Source: CAYTRS01 sp964440305
GTDB taxonomy: Bacteria; Patescibacteriota; Minisyncoccia; Moranbacterales; JAKLHP01
Assembly: GCA_964440305.1 (NCBI GenBank)
Contig: CAYTRS010000010.1
Span: 1 to 19,544, forward strand
Direction: 5' to 3'
Length of the DNA: 19,544 nucleotides
Part shown: positions 12,246-17,784 of the stretch, piece after piece
Layout of the letters: each line of letters opens with the position of its first letter
How positions within the stretch are numbered: the first letter of the stretch is position 1
Notes under the pieces: model-generated
What the model was told of the DNA's origin: nothing
Seen by the model: the letters and a program-made list of their open reading frames with translations, nothing else
The model's database searches: none
Translations under genes and position numbers: made by a program

Positions 12246-12348
12246 CCTCACCATTTCGTCAGAGCCAGCGGTCGGATTCGAACCGACGACCTATAGTTTA
12301 CAAAACTATTGCTCTAACCAGCTGAGCTACGCTGGCGAAATGGTAAGA
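12246..12348. repeat. 12-bp inverted repeat flanking tRNA-Thr(TGT)
   Basis: CCTCACCATTTC (12246-12257) and GAAATGGTAAGA (12337-12348) pair over 12 positions in the minus transcript, two of them G-U. On the plus strand those two would be A-C mismatches, which favours a role in the transcribed RNA. The right arm touches the tRNA 5' end; the left arm lies 5 nt beyond the discriminator. Confidence 0.7.
12263..12336 (-). tRNA. tRNA-Thr (TGT anticodon)
   Basis: A complete 74-nt cloverleaf. Acceptor GCCAGCG/CGCTGGC, D-arm GCTC/GAGC with loop AGCTGGTTA, anticodon stem ATAGT/ACTAT with loop TTTGTAA (anticodon TGT, codon ACA), T-arm GTCGG/CCGAC with loop TTCGAAT, discriminator T. CCA is not encoded. 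It is the first tRNA of the cluster and is enclosed by a 12-bp inverted repeat. Confidence 0.95.
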
Positions 12349-12382
12349 GAGCAAACAAAACGATTACTCCCGCCTCCTCGGC
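12349..12382 (-). pseudogene. Candidate 5' strand of an outer tRNA-like shell
   Basis: On the minus strand GCCGAGG (12382-12376), followed by AGGCGGGAG, pairs over all seven positions (one G-U) with the acceptor strand CTTCGGC at 12157-12151. It could be the 5' end of the tRNA whose 3' half lies beyond tRNA-Thr(TGT). A seven-base match in this much sequence can arise by chance, so this is only a candidate. Confidence 0.35.
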
Positions 12383-12406
12383 AATCTCAAGGGCACAATG
12401 AATAAA

Positions 12407-13090
12407 CTATCTAATCCTTTCAAATCTTTCTAATCGCCTAAGTTGCGTTCTGGCTTTCCGGTTAATGGGGCTAAGTTTTAGAACCTGCCTGAAACATTCA
12501 ATGGCATCTTGCCGATTATTGTTCTCGACATAATAGCTTCCCAGCCTTTCATAGGCCTCCACGTCTCTGGGATTGGCCGCAATTCTTTCAATAAGTAATT
12601 TTTCAAGCTCTTTTTTCCTGTCATTTCTGATTTCCGGATGGACAACCCTTTCACTGACCATAGGCGCAAACTTAATCTCTTTCTTTTCAAGATCGGCCAT
12701 GACGTCGATTGTTCTTTTTTCTTTTTTGAAGTCGGCTTCTTTTATTGATTTTTCTTCTGGAAAAATTCTTGCATCATTTCGGGAAATTTGAACGCCTCCG
12801 TTTGCCTTTTTTCTCCTATTCTTAATTCCCTGGACTATGCCGTCGGAAAAATTATAAAACTTGAGGGAAAAAAGCTTTATTTTTTGAATAATTTTTTCCA
12901 GAAAAAATAACGATAAACCGGAAAACTTGCTGAAAAACTTTTTTTTACCTTCACCGCCTCCCGCAGAAATTTCCCTAGCTTCATAGGCTAATCCGCTAGC
13001 CGCAATCTCTTTGCTTTTTTTGGAAATAAAAATAAGCAGAATTGCCAAGCAAATTACTATTATTACCGGTGGTATGATATAGTATATCAT
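12407..13090 (-). CDS. Membrane-anchored TPR protein
   Basis: A 227-residue protein. One N-terminal membrane helix (YYIIPPVIIVICLAILLIFI) precedes a long basic region (about 45-150, many Lys and Glu, with a second weakly hydrophobic stretch near 55-80). A C-terminal pair of tetratricopeptide-like helices follows: LIERIAANPRDVEAYERLGS then YYVENNNRQDAIECFRQVLK and LSPINRKARTQL. TPRs bind other proteins, so this is probably a scaffold on the cytoplasmic face. It is the last gene of the rpsB-tsf-ricT group. Its ATG at 13090 overlaps the stop of a four-codon frame that itself overlaps the ricT stop, so translation is probably coupled to ricT. Confidence 0.75.
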   Translation of the reverse strand: MIYYIIPPVIIVICLAILLIFISKKSKEIAASGLAYEAREISAGGGEGKKKFFSKFSGLSLFFLEKIIQKIKLFSLKFYNFSDGIVQGIKNRRKKANGGVQISRNDARIFPEEKSIKEADFKKEKRTIDVMADLEKKEIKFAPMVSERVVHPEIRNDRKKELEKLLIERIAANPRDVEAYERLGSYYVENNNRQDAIECFRQVLKLSPINRKARTQLRRLERFERIR

Positions 13091-13110
13091 TTCTTTGTCA
13101 TTTTACCTCC
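13086..13110 (-). promoter_or_regulatory. Shine-Dalgarno site with two chained ATGA overlaps
   Basis: At the end of ricT, AAAGGAGGTAAAATGA places a consensus AGGAGG 4 nt before an ATG at 13101 that overlaps the ricT stop. That ATG opens a four-codon frame (Met-Thr-Lys-Lys). Its TGA overlaps the ATG of the TPR gene at 13090. Ribosomes could re-initiate down this chain. Confidence 0.6.
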
Positions 13111-13886
13111 TTTTTCTTGATGGTTATAATATTTCCGTCTTTGAGTTTCAGTTTGAATTCCTCCCTGGGAGCGTTAATTTCAATCACTTCCCCTTCTCCC
13201 GATTCAGTTTTCACAACACTTCCGATTTCAGGCATGCCCTTCAGCATTTCCTTGTATTGCTGAGCTTCATAGGATAAGCAGCACATAAGCCTTCCGCAAG
13301 CTCCGGAAATCCTTTCCGATCCCCGATGGGAAACCTGCTGAATCCTTGCCATTTCCGTGGAAATGCTTCCGATCATTCCCGGAAAATTTATGCAGCAAAG
13401 TTTTCTTCCGCAAGGACCGCACCCGCCCAATTTTCTTGCTTCATCCCGCGATCCGATCTGCTGCATCTTGACCGAGCGATGAAAAATCTTGGACAAGTTT
13501 TTTACCAGCTCCCTGAAATCAACTCTCTCCTCGGCAGTAAAAGCAATCACCACTCCGCTTCCGTCCAAGCTCACTCTCGCTCCAACCAATTTCATTTTCA
13601 AATCAATTCTTTTGGTTTCTAATTTCGCTATTTTTAAAATCTCTTCGATTTTCTTTTGATTTTTTCCATAGCTTTCAATGTCCCTCTTGGTAGCCTTTCT
13701 TGAAATGGAAAAAAAATCTCTGGATTCCGTTTTTTCCTTTTTTTCCATTTCGCCGACAACGGTTCCCAATTCATTGCCATTTTCCCCGGAAACGATGATA
13801 TTGTCCCCTTTTTCCAAATCAAACTGCCCAGAATTGATCAATCTCGGATTTTCCCACTCATACACGCTGACTAAAAAATATTTCAT
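13098..13886 (-). CDS. ricT: PSP1-domain protein, RicT/YaaT-like
   Basis: A 262-residue protein with the PSP1 C-terminal domain, as in Bacillus RicT (YaaT), part of the RicAFT complex that promotes RNase Y-dependent mRNA processing and binds iron-sulfur clusters. The cysteine clusters are intact: GGCGPCGRKLCC (Cys156, 159, 164, 165) and ISGACGRLMCCLSYE (Cys197, 202, 203). FTAEERVDFRELVKNLSKIF and RVSLDG match the PSP1 core, and SHRGSERIS joins the two clusters. The ATG at 13886 lies 12 nt after the tsf stop. A consensus AGGAGG sits in its last codons and serves what follows. The family is secure; the RicAFT role is inferred from family knowledge, since RicA and RicF are not in the window. Confidence 0.88.
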   Translation of the reverse strand: MKYFLVSVYEWENPRLINSGQFDLEKGDNIIVSGENGNELGTVVGEMEKKEKTESRDFFSISRKATKRDIESYGKNQKKIEEILKIAKLETKRIDLKMKLVGARVSLDGSGVVIAFTAEERVDFRELVKNLSKIFHRSVKMQQIGSRDEARKLGGCGPCGRKLCCINFPGMIGSISTEMARIQQVSHRGSERISGACGRLMCCLSYEAQQYKEMLKGMPEIGSVVKTESGEGEVIEINAPREEFKLKLKDGNIITIKKKEVK

Positions 13887-13898
13887 TATGCTTTTATC

Positions 13899-14477
13899 TT
13901 ATATTTCATAGCGCATAAAATCCCCGACCTGGATATTCTCTCCCGTCTTGCTTACTTTTTCCGCTATCAGCTGCTCTATGGTAATGTCCGGATTTTTGAC
14001 AAAAGGCTGCGAAAGAAGCGAGATTTCTTTTTTGAATTTTTCTTCTTTTCCCGCCAAGGCCTTGTCCACAATCTCGTTTTTTTTGCCTTTGTTTTTCAGC
14101 TGCTCTCTCCAGATCTCTTTTTCTTTTTCGATGATTTTGGAAGGAACATCTTCCGTTTTCAAATATCTTGGATCCATCGCAACGATATGCATCGCAATGT
14201 CTTTTCCCAACTCCCTGAACTCTTCATTTTTTGCGACAAAGTCGGTTTCGCAAAAAAGCTTTACTATCGCTCCCACCTTATAGTTGGAATGGACGTAGGA
14301 AACTATTATTCCCTCCCGCGTCTTTCTTTCTGATTTTTTCAGCGCCTTGTTCTGTCCTTTTTTGCGCAATATTTCAACCGCTTTTTCTTCATTTCCGCCT
14401 GCTTCCTGAAGCGCTTCTTTGACACTTACCATTCCCGCACCAGTCATTTCCCTTATTTTTTTTATTTTATCTAACAT
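13899..14477 (-). CDS. tsf: Elongation factor Ts
   Basis: The guanine-nucleotide exchange factor for EF-Tu. It has 192 residues, like the short Thermus form and unlike the 283-residue E. coli protein, so one subdomain is missing. The N-terminal UBA-like domain IKKIREMTGAGMVSVKEALQ and the signature FCETDFVAKNEEF (TDFVA at 78-82) are complete, and the C-terminal ILLSQPFVKNP-type block (SLLSQPFVKNPDITIEQLIA) is present. It follows rpsB in the universal order. The 80-nt gap to rpsB holds AT-rich repeat copy D. No Shine-Dalgarno site is seen. Confidence 0.95.
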   Translation of the reverse strand: MLDKIKKIREMTGAGMVSVKEALQEAGGNEEKAVEILRKKGQNKALKKSERKTREGIIVSYVHSNYKVGAIVKLFCETDFVAKNEEFRELGKDIAMHIVAMDPRYLKTEDVPSKIIEKEKEIWREQLKNKGKKNEIVDKALAGKEEKFKKEISLLSQPFVKNPDITIEQLIAEKVSKTGENIQVGDFMRYEI

Positions 14478-14485
14478 AATATTGG

Positions 14486-14554
14486 AAATTTTTAATTTTC
14501 AATTTTTAAACAATGTTTAAATCATTAAAAATTTGGATTTACTTATAAAATTAT
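14486..14554. repeat. AT-rich modular repeat, copy D, without hairpin insert
   Basis: The same left block (AATTTTTAATTTTCAATTTTT) joins directly to AAACAAT and the right block ending TTATAAAATTAT. No GC hairpin interrupts it, so it looks like the empty form of copies A and C. Its right end is 4 nt from the rpsB stop codon. Confidence 0.6.
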
Positions 14555-14558
14555 CTGA

Positions 14559-15344
14559 TTATTTTTTTATTTCCTCATTCTTGTTCTCCAATATTGTTTT
14601 GCAGACATAGCTTAAAATTATTCTTGCCGAAGAAATCGCATCGTCATTTGCCGGAATCGGATAGTCAACCAAGTTTGGATTGGTATTCGTATCAGCCAGA
14701 GCAATGACAGGAATTCCTTTTATCTTAGCTTCCTTGATGGCCAGCTGGTCTTCCTTGATATCCATGGCAAAAATGGCCGCCGGAAGCTCATCCATATTCT
14801 TGATTCCTCCCATTTTTTTCTCAAGTTTTTCAATCTCTTCTTTCTTCTTCATCTGCTCAAATTTGGTGTATTTCTTGAATTCGCCCTTTTCCCACAAATC
14901 CTGAGAATCTTTAAGATGCTTCACTCTTCCTTTTATCACCTTGAAGTTTGTGAAAGTTCCTCCCAGCCAACGTTCGGAAACATAAGGCATTCCGCAGGCT
15001 GTGGCGGCATCTTTCACCAAATCCCTGAATTGGGTCTTGGTATTGACAAACAGTATTTGTTTTTTTCCGGCAACTATATTTTTGATAAAATCCAGAGCTT
15101 CTTTTAGTTTATCTGAAGTTTTTTGAAGATCAATAATATTGATTTTTTTGCGGGTGATATATATATATTCCTCCATTCTCGGATCCTTGCGGCTTTTTTG
15201 ATGGCCGAAATGCACTCCGTTTTTCAGAAGCGCTTCCAAACCGAAGGATAGCTTGGAATAATCAAGACTCGTGAAATAATTTGACTCCTTACCGGACTGA
15301 TTTTCTATTTTTTCCTTGCTGATTTTTTCTTCTGGTTTATTCAT
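14559..15344 (-). CDS. rpsB: Ribosomal protein uS2
   Basis: A 261-residue small-subunit protein. The core begins at LEALLKNGVHFGHQKSRKDP (about 37-56), and family blocks FVNTKTQFRDLVKDAA, YVSERWLGGTFTNF, LPAAIFAMDIKED, GIPVIALADTNTNPNLVDYP and IPANDDAISSARIIL follow. About 30 Lys/Glu-rich residues before the core form an extension not seen in most S2 proteins. The ATG at 15344 has AAGGA 7 nt upstream. Downstream genes are tsf, ricT and a TPR gene. It is transcribed from a strong promoter through a structured leader of about 170 nt that ends in a terminator-like hairpin, suggesting attenuation or autoregulation by S2. Confidence 0.96.
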   Translation of the reverse strand: MNKPEEKISKEKIENQSGKESNYFTSLDYSKLSFGLEALLKNGVHFGHQKSRKDPRMEEYIYITRKKINIIDLQKTSDKLKEALDFIKNIVAGKKQILFVNTKTQFRDLVKDAATACGMPYVSERWLGGTFTNFKVIKGRVKHLKDSQDLWEKGEFKKYTKFEQMKKKEEIEKLEKKMGGIKNMDELPAAIFAMDIKEDQLAIKEAKIKGIPVIALADTNTNPNLVDYPIPANDDAISSARIILSYVCKTILENKNEEIKK

Positions 15345-15363
15345 TTTTTTTCCTTAAATTATT

Positions 15364-15390
15364 AACAAAAACGCTTTTCTAGAAGCGCTG
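15364..15390 (-). terminator. Terminator-like hairpin just before rpsB (possible attenuator)
   Basis: In the minus transcript CGCTT (15387-15383), a 6-nt loop and AAGCG (15376-15372) are followed by TTTTTG. It lies 20 nt upstream of the rpsB start, inside its own leader. Confidence 0.6.
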
Positions 15391-15513
15391 CACCTACTTT
15401 TTTACGCTTTTGGCGCTAGTGCCCTAATCCCAACCTTGCGTCGGGACAGGAACGGGCCTAAAAAAGTATGTTTTTCCGCTTGTAAGCGGTTTTTTTGCAC
15501 TTTGGAAAGTACA
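15391..15513 (-). promoter_or_regulatory. Structured rpsB leader RNA
   Basis: In the minus transcript TACTTTTTTA (15468-15459) pairs perfectly with TAAAAAAGTA (15404-15395), closing a multibranch structure. Inside, GGGC/GCCC (15457-15454 / 15424-15421) encloses TCCCGAC-GCAAG-GTTGGGA (15446-15428), whose G-U pair would be an A-C mismatch on the other strand. Earlier in the leader is CCGCT-TACA-AGCGG (15488-15475). An 18-codon frame from the ATG at 15514 ends at a TAG that overlaps the closing stem. I do not recognise a described riboswitch; an S2-binding leader is the likeliest reading. Confidence 0.55.
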
Positions 15514-15519
15514 TTTTTC

Positions 15520-15547
15520 AGTATACCAGATAGCTTCCTCTTGTCAA
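15520..15547 (-). promoter_or_regulatory. Strong rpsB promoter
   Basis: On the minus strand TTGACA (15547-15542), 16 nt, TATACT (15525-15520) with an extended -10 TGG. Transcription should begin near 15513. Its -35 box overlaps that of the divergent rpmE promoter. Confidence 0.85.
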
Positions 15548-15569
15548 TTATTTATTTTAATGATAGACT
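15541..15569 (+). promoter_or_regulatory. Divergent rpmE promoter
   Basis: On the plus strand TTGTCA (15541-15546), 17 nt, TAGACT (15564-15569) preceded by TGA. The leader to the rpmE ATG would be about 65 nt and contains the palindrome GATTTAAATC followed by a second GATTTAAAT. Confidence 0.6.
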
Positions 15570-15641
15570 CCTATGGAAGTTATAAGTAACAAAAAGGATT
15601 TAAATCTTCTTTACTGATTTAAATTTTCTTTTATTTTAGCC

Positions 15642-15977
15642 ATGAAAAAGGAAATACATCCGGAATACTATCCAGACGCCATTATTGCCTGCGCTTGCGG
15701 AGCTTCCATGAAAGTCGGATCTGCCAAAAAAAACATGAGCATTGAAATATGCTCCCAATGCCATCCTTTTTACACCGGAAAAAAGAAAACAATTGACACT
15801 ACCGGAAGAGTCGGCCGCTTTAAGAAACTGGCTGAAAAATCCGCCGCAAAAAAAGAAGCGGTCAGTCTCGCCAAAGCCAGCCTCGCCGAATCCAAGCGGG
15901 CAAAAAAAACCAAATTATTGAAAAAAGAAAAGGGGGAAGAAATGAAAAAGAAAGCACCCAAGAAAAACAAGAAATAA
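15642..15977 (+). CDS. rpmE: Ribosomal protein bL31 with Lys-rich tail
   Basis: The only plus-strand gene in the window. Residues 1-63 are a typical L31 (MKKEIHPEYYPDAIIACACG, ICSQCHPFYTGKKKTIDTTG, RVGRFKK), with zinc-type cysteines 17, 19, 37 and 40. L31 joins the large subunit near the central protuberance and helps bridge the subunits. The protein is 111 residues long because of an additional 48-residue tail of Lys, Ala, Ser and Glu, far longer than the usual 66-75 residues. It has its own promoter and a strong terminator. No Shine-Dalgarno site precedes the ATG. Confidence 0.93.
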   Translation: MKKEIHPEYYPDAIIACACGASMKVGSAKKNMSIEICSQCHPFYTGKKKTIDTTGRVGRFKKLAEKSAAKKEAVSLAKASLAESKRAKKTKLLKKEKGEEMKKKAPKKNKK

Positions 15978-16013
15978 AAAAGATCGTCCCGAAAAATCGG
16001 GGCGGTTTTTTTA
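15977..16013 (+). terminator. rpmE terminator
   Basis: CGTCCCGA (15985-15992), loop AAAA, TCGGGGCG (15997-16004), one G-U pair, then a run of seven T. It starts right after the rpmE stop codon. Confidence 0.88.
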
Positions 16014-16093
16014 TCAATAGATAATATTAACTCCAGAGCAAATTTCAGGCTCTATTTCTGAATCAAGTTGCTAGATATTGACCAGTGAACTCG

Positions 16094-16110
16094 CCCGCCG
16101 AAGAGGCGGG
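16094..16110. repeat. GC mini-hairpin CCCGCC-GAAGA-GGCGGG
   Basis: A 6-bp stem with loop GAAGA in a non-coding spacer. The 15-mer CCGCCGAAGAGGCGG occurs again at 19524-19538 inside atpD. Confidence 0.75.
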
Positions 16111-16111
16111 A

Positions 16112-16153
16112 ATAAAAACAGCCTGCGATTTCACATTGGAAACCAACAGGCTG
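16112..16153 (-). terminator. Terminator after the PEP-CTERM-like gene
   Basis: In the minus transcript CAGCCTG (16153-16147) pairs with CAGGCTG (16125-16119), with TTGG/CCAA inside the loop, then TTTTTATT. It lies about 30 nt after the stop codon. Confidence 0.75.
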
Positions 16154-16182
16154 GCTGAAATGTTAAAGAGGATAAATATAAT

Positions 16183-16701
16183 TTATTTTTTCCTACCCTT
16201 GATTAACAATCCCAATCCGCTCAAAAACAGGACGACTGGCGCAGGAACAGGAACGGGATTTCTGTCATAACCGCACGGATCAGGCGGACAAATCCTTGAA
16301 ACAGCCCATCCGAAGCATCCGCCTTCTCCGACATAAGTCAGGTGGCTTTGTTCAATCAGGATTCCTCCGTTCCAAACAAGAACATCAAAAACTAACCCCG
16401 GAACGACTTCATCGCTGAAATTTGCCCGGAATAAAAGGATGTTCCTGTCCGTTCCGCTAGCAAAGGAATAATAAGGATTAATGATTTCCCCGCTCCAGGA
16501 AGAAGCATAAAACTCCAATCCGGTTCCCTCCCACTGAATATTAAGCGGAGTAGGATCGACAAGGAATGCTTCCAAGGCGTCAAAACTCAATACTGACAGT
16601 TCAAAGAAATTATCTTCGCTAACCGGCAGAATTGCGCCTTCGGAAACACCAGTAAAGCAACAAAAAATCAATAAGCATAAGACTGAAAAAATATTTTTCA
16701 A
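16183..16701 (-). CDS. Secreted protein with PEP-CTERM-like sorting signal
   Basis: A 172-residue protein. A signal peptide (KNIFSVLCLLIFCCFTGVSE, cleavage near SEGA) leads to a beta-rich domain of about 120 residues with a cysteine-rich end (GGCFGWAVSRICPPDPCGYD). The C-terminus VPVPAPVVLFLSGLGLLIKG with RKK after it has the three parts of PEP-CTERM/VPxxP-CTERM signals: a Pro-rich motif, a membrane helix and a basic tail. Such signals are cut by exosortases during surface sorting; no exosortase is in the window. I start it at a TTG (16701), because AAAGGAG lies 8 nt upstream; an ATG at 16749 would add 16 residues before the signal peptide. The globular domain is not recognised. Confidence 0.72.
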   Translation of the reverse strand: MKNIFSVLCLLIFCCFTGVSEGAILPVSEDNFFELSVLSFDALEAFLVDPTPLNIQWEGTGLEFYASSWSGEIINPYYSFASGTDRNILLFRANFSDEVVPGLVFDVLVWNGGILIEQSHLTYVGEGGCFGWAVSRICPPDPCGYDRNPVPVPAPVVLFLSGLGLLIKGRKK

Positions 16702-16758
16702 TATGCCTTCTCCTTTCCTGAAAAAATTTCTATTTTTTAAACAACCCACTATGAGCCA

Positions 16759-16787
16759 ATATTAGCCAAAATAAAAACTTCCGTCAA
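16759..16787 (-). promoter_or_regulatory. Promoter of the PEP-CTERM-like gene
   Basis: On the minus strand TTGACG (16787-16782), 17 nt, TAATAT (16764-16759). The -35 box overlaps the stop codon of the carbonic-anhydrase-like gene. The leader would be about 50 nt. Confidence 0.75.
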
Positions 16788-17215
16788 GCCATGATTTCAA
16801 TAACAATGAATTTGTCATTGGTTCCCAGGACAAGCTCCGCATAAAATGTCTTGACAATAGGATTGGAAAAGGAAAACACTTCCAGCAGAACATTTTTAGC
16901 TCTTCTGAGCTCTTCCTTGTGAAATTCTTTTTCTTCCTTTCGGCTCTTAAAAACTTTTTTTCCTTTGTATGCTTTGCAGTCCTCGTGGTTCATTAAAAAT
17001 ATTTTCCACAAAGACTTGTTTTCCCTACCAAATCCGATGCTTATATCAGAAAGAAAGGAAGCATATAATTTAGCTTCCAATAACTGCATAACTCCGCCCG
17101 GCCTTGTCCAGCGATAAGGACTGCGTTTGATATGTTCTCTTATAATCTGATTCTCGGCTTCCTTTAGCCGATCATCCCCGCACATTACCAGCGTGTTCAC
17201 AACTTTTCCTGACAT
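16784..17215 (-). CDS. Minimal beta-carbonic-anhydrase-like protein
   Basis: A 143-residue protein with the metal-site pattern of beta-carbonic anhydrases. CxDxR is at 12-16 (MCGDDR, Cys12, Asp14, Arg16) and HxxC at 77-80 (MNHEDCKAY, His77, Cys80), with a Gly-Gly at 40-41 between them. These give the Cys-His-Cys zinc site and the Asp-Arg dyad. The family is normally 170-220 residues, so this is a stripped-down form and may not hydrate CO2. The middle contains charged helices (KSRKEEKEFHKEELRRAK). AGGAGG lies close before the ATG and a near-consensus promoter lies about 60 nt upstream. The fold call is likely; activity is open. Confidence 0.72.
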   Translation of the reverse strand: MSGKVVNTLVMCGDDRLKEAENQIIREHIKRSPYRWTRPGGVMQLLEAKLYASFLSDISIGFGRENKSLWKIFLMNHEDCKAYKGKKVFKSRKEEKEFHKEELRRAKNVLLEVFSFSNPIVKTFYAELVLGTNDKFIVIEIMA

Positions 17216-17277
17216 AAATCCTCCTTTTTATAAATATTTTTAAAAAACTAAACGAGTCCGCCTAACGCGAACTTGCT

Positions 17278-17306
17278 ACAATATCAAAAAAATGATTTAT
17301 TGTCAA
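17278..17306 (-). promoter_or_regulatory. Promoter of the carbonic-anhydrase-like gene
   Basis: On the minus strand TTGACA (17306-17301), 17 nt, TATTGT (17283-17278). Transcription would begin near 17271, giving a 55-nt leader with AGGAGG near its end. Confidence 0.78.
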
Positions 17307-17331
17307 TTCTTCCAAATAAAACTGAAAAAGC

Positions 17332-17715
17332 TTAGGTTGGTCTTACGGAAGAATGATGATGAGTAATTTTCCATTTTTCATCAGATTCTTTTTTCCAAAC
17401 AAAAGAAAATCTGGCCTCAACAACGCCCCTGCTTCCATTCTTGTCAACTTGGAAATTATAAAGCCCGGATTGCAGATAAACATTTTCTCCAAGCGGCTGA
17501 ATTGTTTCTGCTACAATCTTGCCTTCGGGATTTTTTTCCAAAAAATGCTGGAAATATCCCTCTGCCTCTTCTTGTCCGTGCTTAAACTCTCCCGATACAG
17601 TTGGAAGAAATGTAGCATCATCTGAATAAAGTTCCGCTACTTTTTTTGGATCTTTGGTTTTCAAAGATTCCGCCCACACCTTAAAGTTTTCTTGGGCTAT
17701 TTCGTTTATTTCCAT
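17332..17715 (-). CDS. SnoaL-like/SgcJ-type small alpha+beta protein
   Basis: A 127-residue protein of the NTF2-like superfamily, closest in appearance to the SgcJ/EcaC or CaMKII-association-domain type. Family features are the N-terminal helix AQENFKVWAESLKTKDPKKV, AELYSDDATFLPTVSGEFKH, the helix EEAEGYFQHFL, and the closing strands ARFSFVWKKESDEKWKITHH. This cone-shaped fold binds small ligands or multimerises; function is unknown. I use the ATG at 17715, because GGAGG lies 10 nt upstream; the open frame reaches an ATG at 17760, but its first 15 codons contain that ribosome-binding site. A TATAAT (17767-17762) without a good -35 may be its promoter. It sits just after atpC. Confidence 0.75.
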   Translation of the reverse strand: MEINEIAQENFKVWAESLKTKDPKKVAELYSDDATFLPTVSGEFKHGQEEAEGYFQHFLEKNPEGKIVAETIQPLGENVYLQSGLYNFQVDKNGSRGVVEARFSFVWKKESDEKWKITHHHSSVRPT

Positions 17716-17784
17716 TTCTTTTTTGCCTCCTTCTGCGTTAATTTTAATGTTCTGCTCCATAATTATACCTATTAAATTATCGAC

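Noticed and set aside
15474..15498. Plus-strand terminator CCGCTTGTAAGCGG followed by T7
   Set aside because: It is convincing in shape, but no plus-strand gene or promoter lies upstream. It is better read as part of the minus-strand rpsB leader.
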